Origin: Micromonosporaceae bacterium
GTDB taxonomy: Bacteria; Actinomycetota; Actinomycetes; Mycobacteriales; Micromonosporaceae
Assembly (NCBI GenBank): GCA_019689695.1
Contig: JADGHA010000309.1
Span: 1-5,392 of the forward strand
Reading direction: 5' to 3'
DNA: 5,392 bases
Shown: positions 1 through 5,392 of the stretch, in pieces
How positions within the stretch are numbered: position 1 is the first letter of the stretch
Layout of the letters: every line of letters starts with the position of its first letter
Translations under genes and position numbers: made by a program
Notes under the pieces: generated by a model
Database searches by the model: none
Told to the model about the DNA's origin: nothing
The model's input: the letters and a program-made list of their open reading frames with translations, nothing else

Positions 1-2
1 CC

Positions 3-296
3 CCCGCGCCGCCGGCGGCCAGGCCGGTGCCCGCGCCGCCGCCCTCCGCGCAGACCAGCCCGGTGCACGACCCCGACCTGGACCAGGTGACCGGCAACGG
101 TGACGACCGGGAGACCGAACGCGGGCTGCGCGGCCTGGTCGGCTCGGGGACCTCGCAGGTGAGCCTCTCCGCGGCCATGCGGGCCAGGGACGCCGCCCGC
201 CCGGGCGACGCCGACCTCGCCGCCGCCGAGCGCGACCTGGTGATCGTCCGGCGGGGCTGGGTGCCCCGGGAGGAGCTACCGCGCAGCCTGCGTTGA
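3..296 (+). CDS. Hypothetical protein, C-terminal part (5' end outside window)
   Basis: The frame is open from the left window edge to a TGA at 294-296, so this is the last 97 or so codons of a longer gene. A GTG at 27 is available, but the frame continues upstream of it in the same Ala/Pro-rich style, so I treat the gene as truncated by the window rather than starting there. The visible part begins with a Pro/Ala-rich, probably disordered stretch. A charged, helix-prone tail of about 60 residues follows, including the segments GLVGSGTSQVSLS and RDLVIVRRGWVPREELPR. Codons end almost always in G or C, as expected for a real gene in this genome. I see no catalytic motif, membrane segment or known domain and do not recognise the family. 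It converges on rpiB and overlaps its 3' end by 21 bases (276-296). I am fairly sure it is coding; the function is unknown. Confidence 0.7.
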   Translation, partial: PAPPAARPVPAPPPSAQTSPVHDPDLDQVTGNGDDRETERGLRGLVGSGTSQVSLSAAMRARDAARPGDADLAAAERDLVIVRRGWVPREELPRSLR

Positions 297-773
297 CCCG
301 GCCGGTAACGGCAAGGCCGGCAGCGCCCGGCTGCGTTCGTACTCGGCGACCTGCGCGATGCGGCGCGAGTGCCGTTCCACGTTGGAGAACGGTGCGGCGA
401 GGAACGCCTCCACGATCCGGGTCGCCTCGTCCAAGGTGTGCTGGCGAGCGCCGATCGCGACGATGTTCGCGTCGTTGTGCTGGCGTGCCAGGGTCGCCGT
501 CTCCACGTTCCAGGCGAGCGCCGCGCGCACCCCGACCACCTTGTTGGCAGCGATCTGCTCGCCGTTGCCGGAACCGCCGATGACCACGCCCAGGCTGCCC
601 GGGTCGGCCACCACCCGGGCGCCGGCGTGCAGGCAGTACGCCGGGTAGTCGTCGTCGGGGTCGAACCGGGCCGGACCGACGTCCACCACCTCGTAGCCGT
701 GCTTGGCCAGGTAGTTCGCGAGGTGCACCTTCAGTTCGTAGCCGGCGTGGTCGGAGGCCAGGTAGACGCGCAT
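276..773 (-). CDS. rpiB: Ribose-5-phosphate isomerase B (RpiB/LacAB family)
   Basis: This cytoplasmic enzyme interconverts ribose 5-phosphate and ribulose 5-phosphate in the non-oxidative pentose phosphate pathway. The product is 165 residues, normal for the family. The N-terminus MRVYLASDHAGYELK is the classic RpiB opening, with Asp8-His9. GGSGNGEQIAANK follows at 66-78, forming the phosphate/anion loop. Glu72 sits where M. tuberculosis RpiB has its catalytic Glu75, replacing the Cys of the E. coli type. His99, Arg110, Arg134 and Arg138 match the other substrate-binding positions of the mycobacterial enzyme. The frame extends upstream to 890, but the ATG at 771-773 is chosen because the family N-terminus starts there and the extension would run into the DUF1015 gene. 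The start lies 10 bases after the DUF1015 stop and has no clear Shine-Dalgarno sequence, so translation is probably coupled. It is the last gene of the leftward cluster. RpiB versus a LacA/LacB-type galactose-6-phosphate isomerase: the Glu72 actinobacterial pattern favours RpiB. Confidence 0.96.
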   Translation of the reverse strand: MRVYLASDHAGYELKVHLANYLAKHGYEVVDVGPARFDPDDDYPAYCLHAGARVVADPGSLGVVIGGSGNGEQIAANKVVGVRAALAWNVETATLARQHNDANIVAIGARQHTLDEATRIVEAFLAAPFSNVERHSRRIAQVAEYERSRALPALPLPAGSTQAAR

Positions 774-783
774 ACCGGGCAGG

Positions 784-1983
784 CTACAGCTGTGCCAGCA
801 CCAGCCCGGCCCGGGCCTTCGGGGTGAACCAGGTGCTCTTGCGCGGCATCTTCTGCCGGGCCAGGTTGACCGCGACGAAGTCGGCCACACTCACCGGGGC
901 GATCAGGATGGCCAGCTCGGCGCGTCCGGCGTCCACCTCCGAGCACAGCCACTCGGCCGGATAATCCCCGCCGACGTAGGTGATCCGCTTGTCCCCCGGA
1001 TCCAGGCCCAGCGCGTCGCGCAACAGCACCCGCTCGACCAGCGCGTGGTCCAGGTTGTCCACGACGCCGGCGCCGGACGCCCGGGGAAGCTGCACGGCGA
1101 ACGCCTGGCCCGCGCCGTAGAGGTTGACGGTCCCGGCCCCGGCGGGCACGGCGGGCCGGCCGGCGGCCGGGGTGATCCGCGCGCCGGCCGCGGCCAGCCG
1201 GCGCAGCAGCTCGTCCAGCCCGGTGGTGAGCTCGCTCACCAGCCGGTTGTACGGCTGGATAGTCACCGAGCCGGGCGTGGTGACCACGGCGAGGAACCGC
1301 GGCAGCCCGCCGACCTGGGCGGCCAGGCTGCGGTGGTTGCCGTCGGCCACCACCAGCTCCCCGGCGGCGGCCAGGTCGAGCAGCTGGTCCTGCTCCGGCC
1401 CGCGCGGCAGCAGCCAGATCGCATGCGTGCGGCCGGCCTGGTCCACGTCGGTCGCCACCGGCGCGCCCGCGCCGTCGCACGCACCCGCCAGCGCGTCGTG
1501 CAGCGCCGCGTCGCTCGCGGTCTGCAGCAGCAGCACGGGTGAGAGCAGGTGCCCGGTCGCCTTGGCGAGGGCCACCCGCTCGTGGACCTTCGCGAGGAAC
1601 ACATCCTCGTTGCGGATGACCAGACCCGGCTCGGCGGGGCTGGCCGAGATCTGGTCGGTGTCGACCATGCAGAACATGGCGTACGCCGGCGGCCCGCCGT
1701 CGCCCGAGGTGATCCGGTACAGCACGACCACCTCTCCGGCGGGCGTGTAGCGGCCCACCTCCTTCGCCCGGGCCAGCCGCGCGACGGCGTCCGGCAGCGA
1801 GGCGGCGAAACTGCGGCCAGCGTTCTCCGGGGCGCGGTGCGGCATCTCCACCGCGAGGGCGCTGTCCGGGTTCGCCCGGATGATCTCGGTGATCTCCGTC
1901 TCGTCGGCGAACTCGTCGTAGTTCTGGGCCCCCGTCCCACCGGTGGTGACCCAGGCCCGGGCAATCGGGTGAGCGACCGTCAT
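784..1983 (-). CDS. DUF1015 family protein (function unknown)
   Basis: This is a complete 399-residue protein, close to the usual length of about 400 for DUF1015. Recognisable family hallmarks are the early segment TTGGTGAQNYDEFADE (about 13-28), ADGNHRS at 213-219 (usually ADGHHR), IQPYNRLV at 242-249, and the C-terminal MPRKSTWFTPKARAGL at 379-394. There is no signal peptide or membrane segment, so it is probably cytosolic. To my knowledge DUF1015 is grouped with the ParB/sulfiredoxin-like fold, where a DG-x-HR signature sits in a nucleotide-binding pocket; relatives of that fold include free serine kinases (SerK, SbnI). Phosphotransfer is therefore a reasonable hypothesis but not shown here. 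The ATG at 1981-1983 is chosen because the conserved N-terminal segment follows directly; no clear Shine-Dalgarno precedes it. It lies 14 bases after the DsbA-like gene and 10 bases before rpiB, all leftward, so it is probably co-transcribed with both. Confidence 0.93.
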   Translation of the reverse strand: MTVAHPIARAWVTTGGTGAQNYDEFADETEITEIIRANPDSALAVEMPHRAPENAGRSFAASLPDAVARLARAKEVGRYTPAGEVVVLYRITSGDGGPPAYAMFCMVDTDQISASPAEPGLVIRNEDVFLAKVHERVALAKATGHLLSPVLLLQTASDAALHDALAGACDGAGAPVATDVDQAGRTHAIWLLPRGPEQDQLLDLAAAGELVVADGNHRSLAAQVGGLPRFLAVVTTPGSVTIQPYNRLVSELTTGLDELLRRLAAAGARITPAAGRPAVPAGAGTVNLYGAGQAFAVQLPRASGAGVVDNLDHALVERVLLRDALGLDPGDKRITYVGGDYPAEWLCSEVDAGRAELAILIAPVSVADFVAVNLARQKMPRKSTWFTPKARAGLVLAQL

Positions 1984-1997
1984 ACGGCCGACGGTAG

Positions 1998-2621
1998 TCA
2001 GTCGAAGCTGGGGGATGCGTCCCGGGTGCGCTTGATCTCGTAGAAGCCGGGGGTGCCGGCGACCAGCAGGCAGCCGTCCCAGAGCCGGCCGGCCGCCTCG
2101 CCCTTGGGCGCCGGGGTGACCACCGGGCCGAAGAACGCCACCGGCGTGCCGTCCGGGCCGGGCGCGTGGATGACCGGCGTGCCCACGTCCAGGCCGACCG
2201 GCTTCATGCCGGCGTCGTGGCTGGCCCGCAGCGCGGTGTCGTACTCGGTGGAGTCGGCCGCCGAGGCGAGCGCCGGGTCGAGCCCGGCCTCAGCCAGCGC
2301 CGCGGCGTAGAACTCCGGGCCGGGCTCCTGTTTCTGCAGGTGGATCCGGGTGCCCATGGCCGTGTAGAGGTCGCGCAGCACGTGCGAGCCGTGCTTCTGC
2401 TCGGCGGCGATGCACACCCGCACCGGGCCCCACGACGCCCGCATCAGCGCGTTGTACCGCTCGCCGAGATCGCGGCCCTCGTTGAGCACGGCCAGGCTCA
2501 TCACGTGGAACCGGACCTCGACCGGGCGGACCCGCTCCACCTCCAGCAGCCACCGGGAGGTGATCCACGCCCAGGGACACCTCGGGTCGAACCACATGTC
2601 GACGCTGACCCGTTCCGTCAT
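1998..2621 (-). CDS. DsbA-family, mycoredoxin-2 / mycothiol-dependent nitroreductase-like oxidoreductase
   Basis: This 207-residue protein has a thioredoxin fold with a helical insertion, closely resembling M. tuberculosis Rv2466c (from memory), a mycothiol-dependent reductase that also activates a nitro-prodrug. The first strand leads into FDPRCPWAWITSRW (11-24). Cys15 is the nucleophile position, but the second active-site Cys of CPWC is Ala18 here, giving a monothiol site. Trp17, Asn47 and Tyr56 correspond to Trp21, Asn51 and Tyr61 of Rv2466c. The cis-Pro motif GTPVIH is at 147-152 and FFGPV at 163-167; the C-terminal YEIKRTR is also conserved. Other cysteines are Cys70 and Cys184. There is no signal peptide, so it is cytosolic, unlike true periplasmic DsbA. 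The start is well fixed: an in-frame TGA lies at 2634-2636 just upstream, and AGGA sits close before the ATG at 2619-2621. It is the first gene of the leftward cluster and divergent from pepN. Rv2466c is in the SigH stress regulon, but I see no GGAAT-type -35 element here. Confidence 0.9.
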   Translation of the reverse strand: MTERVSVDMWFDPRCPWAWITSRWLLEVERVRPVEVRFHVMSLAVLNEGRDLGERYNALMRASWGPVRVCIAAEQKHGSHVLRDLYTAMGTRIHLQKQEPGPEFYAAALAEAGLDPALASAADSTEYDTALRASHDAGMKPVGLDVGTPVIHAPGPDGTPVAFFGPVVTPAPKGEAAGRLWDGCLLVAGTPGFYEIKRTRDASPSFD

Positions 2622-2751
2622 TCTTCCTGAATATCACGCGCGATGACCGCGGGCGGTATGGGTAGGGCGTGCTGTGCACCACCCGGAGTGCGCGGCGGTG
2701 GGGCGTGACACGATAAGCGGCGGACAGCAGAGATCAGGACGGAGAGGCGAC
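2622..2751. promoter_or_regulatory. Divergent intergenic region between the DsbA-like operon and pepN
   Basis: These 130 bases separate two divergent start codons and must carry promoters for both directions unless transcription starts inside a gene. Nothing in it is a strong match. For pepN, GTGACA at 2705-2710 resembles a -35 box, with a poor -10-like CAGAGAT at 2728-2734; GATAAG at 2712-2717 is an alternative -10-like element without a partner. For the leftward operon, the minus-strand hexamer TGATAT (2631-2636) is -10-like, but a start there would leave almost no leader, and no -35 is seen. A short inverted repeat, GTGC-TGT-GCAC (2669-2679), could be an operator half or chance. The region is less G+C-skewed than the genes around 2622-2640. 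That a regulatory region lies here is well supported by the gene layout; the individual boxes are not. Confidence 0.45.
2741..2747 (+). promoter_or_regulatory. Ribosome binding site of pepN (decides the GTG start)
   Basis: GGAGAGG at 2741-2747 is followed by a four-base spacer and GTG at 2752-2754. It is the only good Shine-Dalgarno sequence in the divergent region. It supports the GTG at 2752 over the in-frame GTG at 2674, which would add 26 residues (HHPECAAVGRDTISGG and onward) unlike any aminopeptidase N-terminus and would put the likely promoter inside the gene. Confidence 0.8.
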
Positions 2752-5307
2752 GTGGCCGGAGCGCGGAACTTGACCCAGGCGGAGGCGGCCGAGCGGGCCC
2801 GCCTGCTCGAGATCGATGGCTACGACATCGTCCTCGACCTCACCGACGGCGCCGGCAGACCCGGCGAGGGCACCTTCCGGTCCACCACCACCATCCGGTT
2901 CCGCTGCGCGCAGCCCGGCGCCAGCACCTTCATCGAGGTGGCCGCCGAGTCGATCCGTTCGGCCACGTTGGACGGTCAGCCGGTGGACACCACCGACTGG
3001 GCGGCCGACCGCGGGCTCACCCTGCGCGGGCTGGGCGCCACCAACACCCTCGTCATCGACGCCGACTTCGCGTACTCGACCAGCGGTCAGGGCCTGCACC
3101 GCAGCGTGGACCCGGTCGACGGCGAGGTCTACCTGTACAGCCAGTTCGAGACCGCCGACGCCCAGCGGGTCTTCGCCTGCTTCGACCAGCCCGACCTCAA
3201 GAGCGTCTTCACCTGGCACGCCACGGTTCCCGCGCACTGGCGGGTGGTCTCCAACATGCCGGTGGAGCGCGAGGAGCCGGCGCCCTCCGGCGGCAAGACG
3301 GTCCACTTCGGCCAGTCGCCGCGGATGAGCACGTACATCACCGCGCTGTGTGCCGGCCCGTACCACGAGGTGCGCGAGCAGCACGACGGCATCGACCTGG
3401 GGCTGTTGTGCCGACGCAGCATGGCCGAGCACCTGGACGCGGACGAAGTCTTCGAGGTCACCCGGCAGGGCTTCGACTTCTTCCACCGCAACTTCGGGGT
3501 GCGCTACCCGCTGCCGAAGTACGACCAGGTGGTGGTGCCCGAGTTCAACGCTCTGGCGATGGAGAACTTCGGCTGCGTGACCAACGCCGAGCCGCAGTTC
3601 ATCTTCCGCTCCGCGGTCACCGACGCCGAGTACGAGCAGCGGGCCAACGTGATCCTGCACGAGATGGCGCACATGTGGTTCGGCAACCTGGTGACCATGC
3701 GCTGGTGGAACGACCTGTGGCTGAACGAGTCGTTCGCCGAATGGGCCAGCCACTGGTGCAACAGCGAGGCGACCCGGTTCACCGACGCCTGGTCCACCTT
3801 CCTGTCCGTCCGCAAGAACTGGGGCTACCGGCAGGACCAGCTCTCGTCCACGCACCCGGTCTACACCGAGATGCCGGACGTGGCGGCCGTGGAGGTGAAC
3901 TTCGACGGCATCACCTACGCCAAGGGCGCCAGCGTGCTCAAGCAGCTCGTCGCGTACGTGGGCATGGGCAGCTTCCTGGCCGGCCTGCAGGCGTACTTCG
4001 GCAGGTACGCATGGGGCAACGCGACCTTCGACGACCTGCTCACCGAGCTCGAGACCGCGTCCGGGCTGCCGCTGCGCAAGTTCGCCGCACAGTGGCTGGA
4101 GACCGCCCAGGTCAACACCTTGCGCCCGATGGTCGAGATCGGACCGGACGGGCGCTACTCCGCGGTCGGTGTGCGCCAGGAAGCGCCGGACGAGCACCCG
4201 ACCCTGCGCACCCACCGGATCGGCGTCGGGCTGTACGACCTCGACGGTGCCCGGCTGGTCCGCCGCCGCCTGCTCGAGGTCACGGTGGATGGTGAACGGA
4301 CCGACCTGCCCGAGCTGGTCGGCCTGCCGGCCGCGGACGTGCTGCTGCTCAACGACGAGGACCTGACCTACGCCAAGCTGCGGCTCGACGAGCGGTCGCT
4401 GCGCACCGTGGTGCAGCACATCGCCGGCTTCGACTCGGCGCTGGCCCGGTCGCTGTGCTGGACCGCCGCCTGGGACATGCTGCGCGACGCGGAGCTGCCC
4501 GCCCGCGACTACCTGGACCTGGTGCTCAGCGGGCTGCCCGCGGAGCGGGACATCACCCTGGTCGGCAACACCCTGCGGCAGGCCGCCGGTGCCCTGACCT
4601 ACTACGCCGACCCCGCCTGGGCGCCCGCCGGCTGGGCGGCGCTGGCCCGCACCGCCCGGGACGCGGCCCAGGCCGCCGAGCCGGGCAGCGGGTTCCAGCT
4701 GTCCTGGGCCCGGGCGTACATCTCGGCGGCCCGCGGCGAGGAGCTGGCGCAGCTGCGCGGCTGGCTGGACGGCACGGCGCCGGTCCCGCCCGGCCTGCGG
4801 GTGGACAGCGAGCTGCGCTGGGCGCTGGTGCAGGCGCTGGTGGCCGGCGGCGCGGCGGACGAGTCGCTGATCGATGCCGAGCTGGCGCGCGACCGGACGG
4901 CCAGCGGCGAACGGGAGGCGGCGGTGGCGCGCGCCCTGGTGCCCACGCCGGAAGGCAAGGCCGCGGTGTGGCGGCAGCTCACCGGACCGGACCCGCTGCC
5001 CAACTGGCAGCACCGGGCGCTGCTGCTGGGGTTCCAGCACCCGACCCAGCTGGCGCTGACCGAGCCGTACGTGGCGAAGTTCCACGAGGTGGTCGGCGAG
5101 ATCTGGGCCAAGCGGGACAACGAGCCGGCGCAGGAGTTCGCCGTGCTGGGCTACCCGTCCTACCAGGTGAGCGACCGGACGGTGGCGGCGACCGACGCGT
5201 GGCTCGCCGCCGACGGCCACCCGGCGCCGCTGCGCCGGCTGCTGATGGAGGGCCGGGACGGTGTGGTGCGCGCCCTGCGGGCCCGAGCCGCCGACGCGGC
5301 CCGCTGA
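2752..5307 (+). CDS. pepN: Aminopeptidase N, M1-family zinc metallopeptidase
   Basis: This cytosolic enzyme removes N-terminal amino acids from peptides. The 851 residues match actinobacterial PepN in length, and no signal peptide is seen. The N-terminal beta-saddle domain runs to about 205 and contains YSQFETADAQR with Gln131 and Glu133, the substrate amino-terminus anchor. In the catalytic domain, NALAMENFG (266-274) is the exopeptidase GAMEN motif with Leu268 instead of the first Gly; Glu271 is kept. The zinc site is HEMAH with His303, Glu304 and His307, plus Glu326 in WLNESFAEW, exactly HExxH-x18-E. Tyr389 in ITYAKGASVL is the transition-state Tyr. A beta-sandwich domain covers roughly 455-530. 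An ERAP1-C-like helical domain starts near LLLNDEDLTYAKLRL (531-545) and runs to the end. The GTG at 2752 is chosen for its strong ribosome binding site; the stop is TGA at 5305-5307. It is transcribed alone as far as can be seen, divergent from the mycoredoxin-like gene as in M. tuberculosis. All catalytic residues are present, so it should be active. Confidence 0.97.
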   Translation: MAGARNLTQAEAAERARLLEIDGYDIVLDLTDGAGRPGEGTFRSTTTIRFRCAQPGASTFIEVAAESIRSATLDGQPVDTTDWAADRGLTLRGLGATNTLVIDADFAYSTSGQGLHRSVDPVDGEVYLYSQFETADAQRVFACFDQPDLKSVFTWHATVPAHWRVVSNMPVEREEPAPSGGKTVHFGQSPRMSTYITALCAGPYHEVREQHDGIDLGLLCRRSMAEHLDADEVFEVTRQGFDFFHRNFGVRYPLPKYDQVVVPEFNALAMENFGCVTNAEPQFIFRSAVTDAEYEQRANVILHEMAHMWFGNLVTMRWWNDLWLNESFAEWASHWCNSEATRFTDAWSTFLSVRKNWGYRQDQLSSTHPVYTEMPDVAAVEVNFDGITYAKGASVLKQLVAYVGMGSFLAGLQAYFGRYAWGNATFDDLLTELETASGLPLRKFAAQWLETAQVNTLRPMVEIGPDGRYSAVGVRQEAPDEHPTLRTHRIGVGLYDLDGARLVRRRLLEVTVDGERTDLPELVGLPAADVLLLNDEDLTYAKLRLDERSLRTVVQHIAGFDSALARSLCWTAAWDMLRDAELPARDYLDLVLSGLPAERDITLVGNTLRQAAGALTYYADPAWAPAGWAALARTARDAAQAAEPGSGFQLSWARAYISAARGEELAQLRGWLDGTAPVPPGLRVDSELRWALVQALVAGGAADESLIDAELARDRTASGEREAAVARALVPTPEGKAAVWRQLTGPDPLPNWQHRALLLGFQHPTQLALTEPYVAKFHEVVGEIWAKRDNEPAQEFAVLGYPSYQVSDRTVAATDAWLAADGHPAPLRRLLMEGRDGVVRALRARAADAAR

Positions 5308-5338
5308 CCAGGCTCCCTGAGCGTTGACAAGGGAATGC

Positions 5339-5361
5339 CGGTTGTGGAGAGACACAAACCG
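5339..5361 (+). terminator. Possible hairpin terminator after pepN
   Basis: An imperfect inverted repeat, CGGTTGTG (5339-5346) against CACAAACCG (5353-5361), can form an eight-base-pair stem with one bulged A and a GAGAGA loop, 31 bases after the pepN stop. There is no T-rich tail, though actinobacterial terminators often lack one. It could equally belong to a downstream gene's leader, since its right arm overlaps a second possible hairpin (5357-5383). Weak support. Confidence 0.3.
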
Positions 5362-5392
5362 CCAGACCAAGTGGCACGCGGTTGGGCGGGGG

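Noticed and set aside
298..320. Inverted repeat CCGGCC ... GGCCGG right after the stop of the first gene, as a terminator
   Set aside because: It lies in rpiB coding sequence, has no T-rich tail, and six-base G+C palindromes like this are expected often by chance in such DNA.
774..890. N-terminal extension of rpiB by 39 residues
   Set aside because: The extension is Arg/Pro/Trp-rich, overlaps the end of the DUF1015 gene, and precedes the canonical RpiB N-terminus MRVYLASDHAG.
731..1480. Leftward 249-codon frame overlapping the DUF1015 gene
   Set aside because: Arg/Gly/Ala-rich low-complexity product, a shifted frame of the DUF1015 gene, which itself carries clear family motifs.
2674..2751. 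Upstream GTG start for pepN adding 26 residues
   Set aside because: No ribosome binding site before it and no family-like sequence in the extension; the GTG at 2752 has a strong GGAGAGG site.
4455..5327. Rightward 290-codon frame inside the 3' half of pepN
   Set aside because: An out-of-frame shadow of pepN with Gly/Arg/Ala-rich composition, no motif and no ribosome binding site; the pepN frame continues intact with its C-terminal domain.
2734..5370. A very long leftward open frame of 878 codons lying antisense to the whole of pepN
   Set aside because: It mirrors pepN codon for codon; in very GC-rich DNA the antisense frame of a strong gene often has no stops. Its product is low-complexity (Gly, Val, Arg, Gln, His rich) with no recognisable domain, while pepN has every M1 motif.
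1..5392. Search for CRISPR arrays, insertion sequences, tRNA/rRNA genes, toxin-antitoxin or defence genes
   Set aside because: No regularly spaced repeats, transposase motifs, terminal repeats, tRNA-like cloverleaf or defence-type domain was seen; nearly the whole window is accounted for by ordinary core genes.

Overview
This is a GC-rich window (roughly 70% G+C by eye, with G or C at almost every third codon position) from an actinomycete. A mycothiol-linked DsbA/mycoredoxin-type protein points to the mycothiol-making Actinobacteria. The overall protein flavour suggests Micromonosporaceae or a close relative; that family-level placement is inference from memory, not something the window proves.

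Layout, left to right. (1) Bases 3-296, rightward: the C-terminal end of a protein I do not recognise, cut by the window edge. (2) Bases 276-2621, leftward: a tight three-gene cluster read in the order DsbA/mycoredoxin-2-like oxidoreductase (2621-1998), DUF1015 protein (1983-784), ribose-5-phosphate isomerase B (773-276). The gaps are only 14 and 10 bases, so this is very likely one operon. Its last gene overlaps the tail of the first protein by 21 bases, end to end. (3) Bases 2622-2751: a 130-base divergent intergenic region that must hold the start signals for both directions. (4) Bases 2752-5307, rightward: a complete M1-family zinc aminopeptidase (PepN, 851 residues) with a strong ribosome binding site in front of its GTG start. 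(5) Bases 5308-5392: a short downstream spacer with an imperfect hairpin and a possible, weakly supported, beginning of another reading frame.

The order rpiB - mycoredoxin-like gene - divergent pepN is the arrangement known from Mycobacterium tuberculosis (Rv2465c, Rv2466c, Rv2467). The main difference here is the DUF1015 gene between rpiB and the mycoredoxin gene. The genes serve housekeeping roles: pentose-phosphate interconversion (RpiB), thiol redox or nitroreductase chemistry (DsbA-like), peptide turnover (PepN), and an unknown role for DUF1015.

I see no mobile element, CRISPR array, tRNA, rRNA or clear new multi-gene system. The points most worth a second look are the monothiol active site (CPWA instead of CPWC) of the mycoredoxin-like protein, the DUF1015 gene in this conserved neighbourhood, and a Leu in place of the first Gly of the PepN GAMEN motif.
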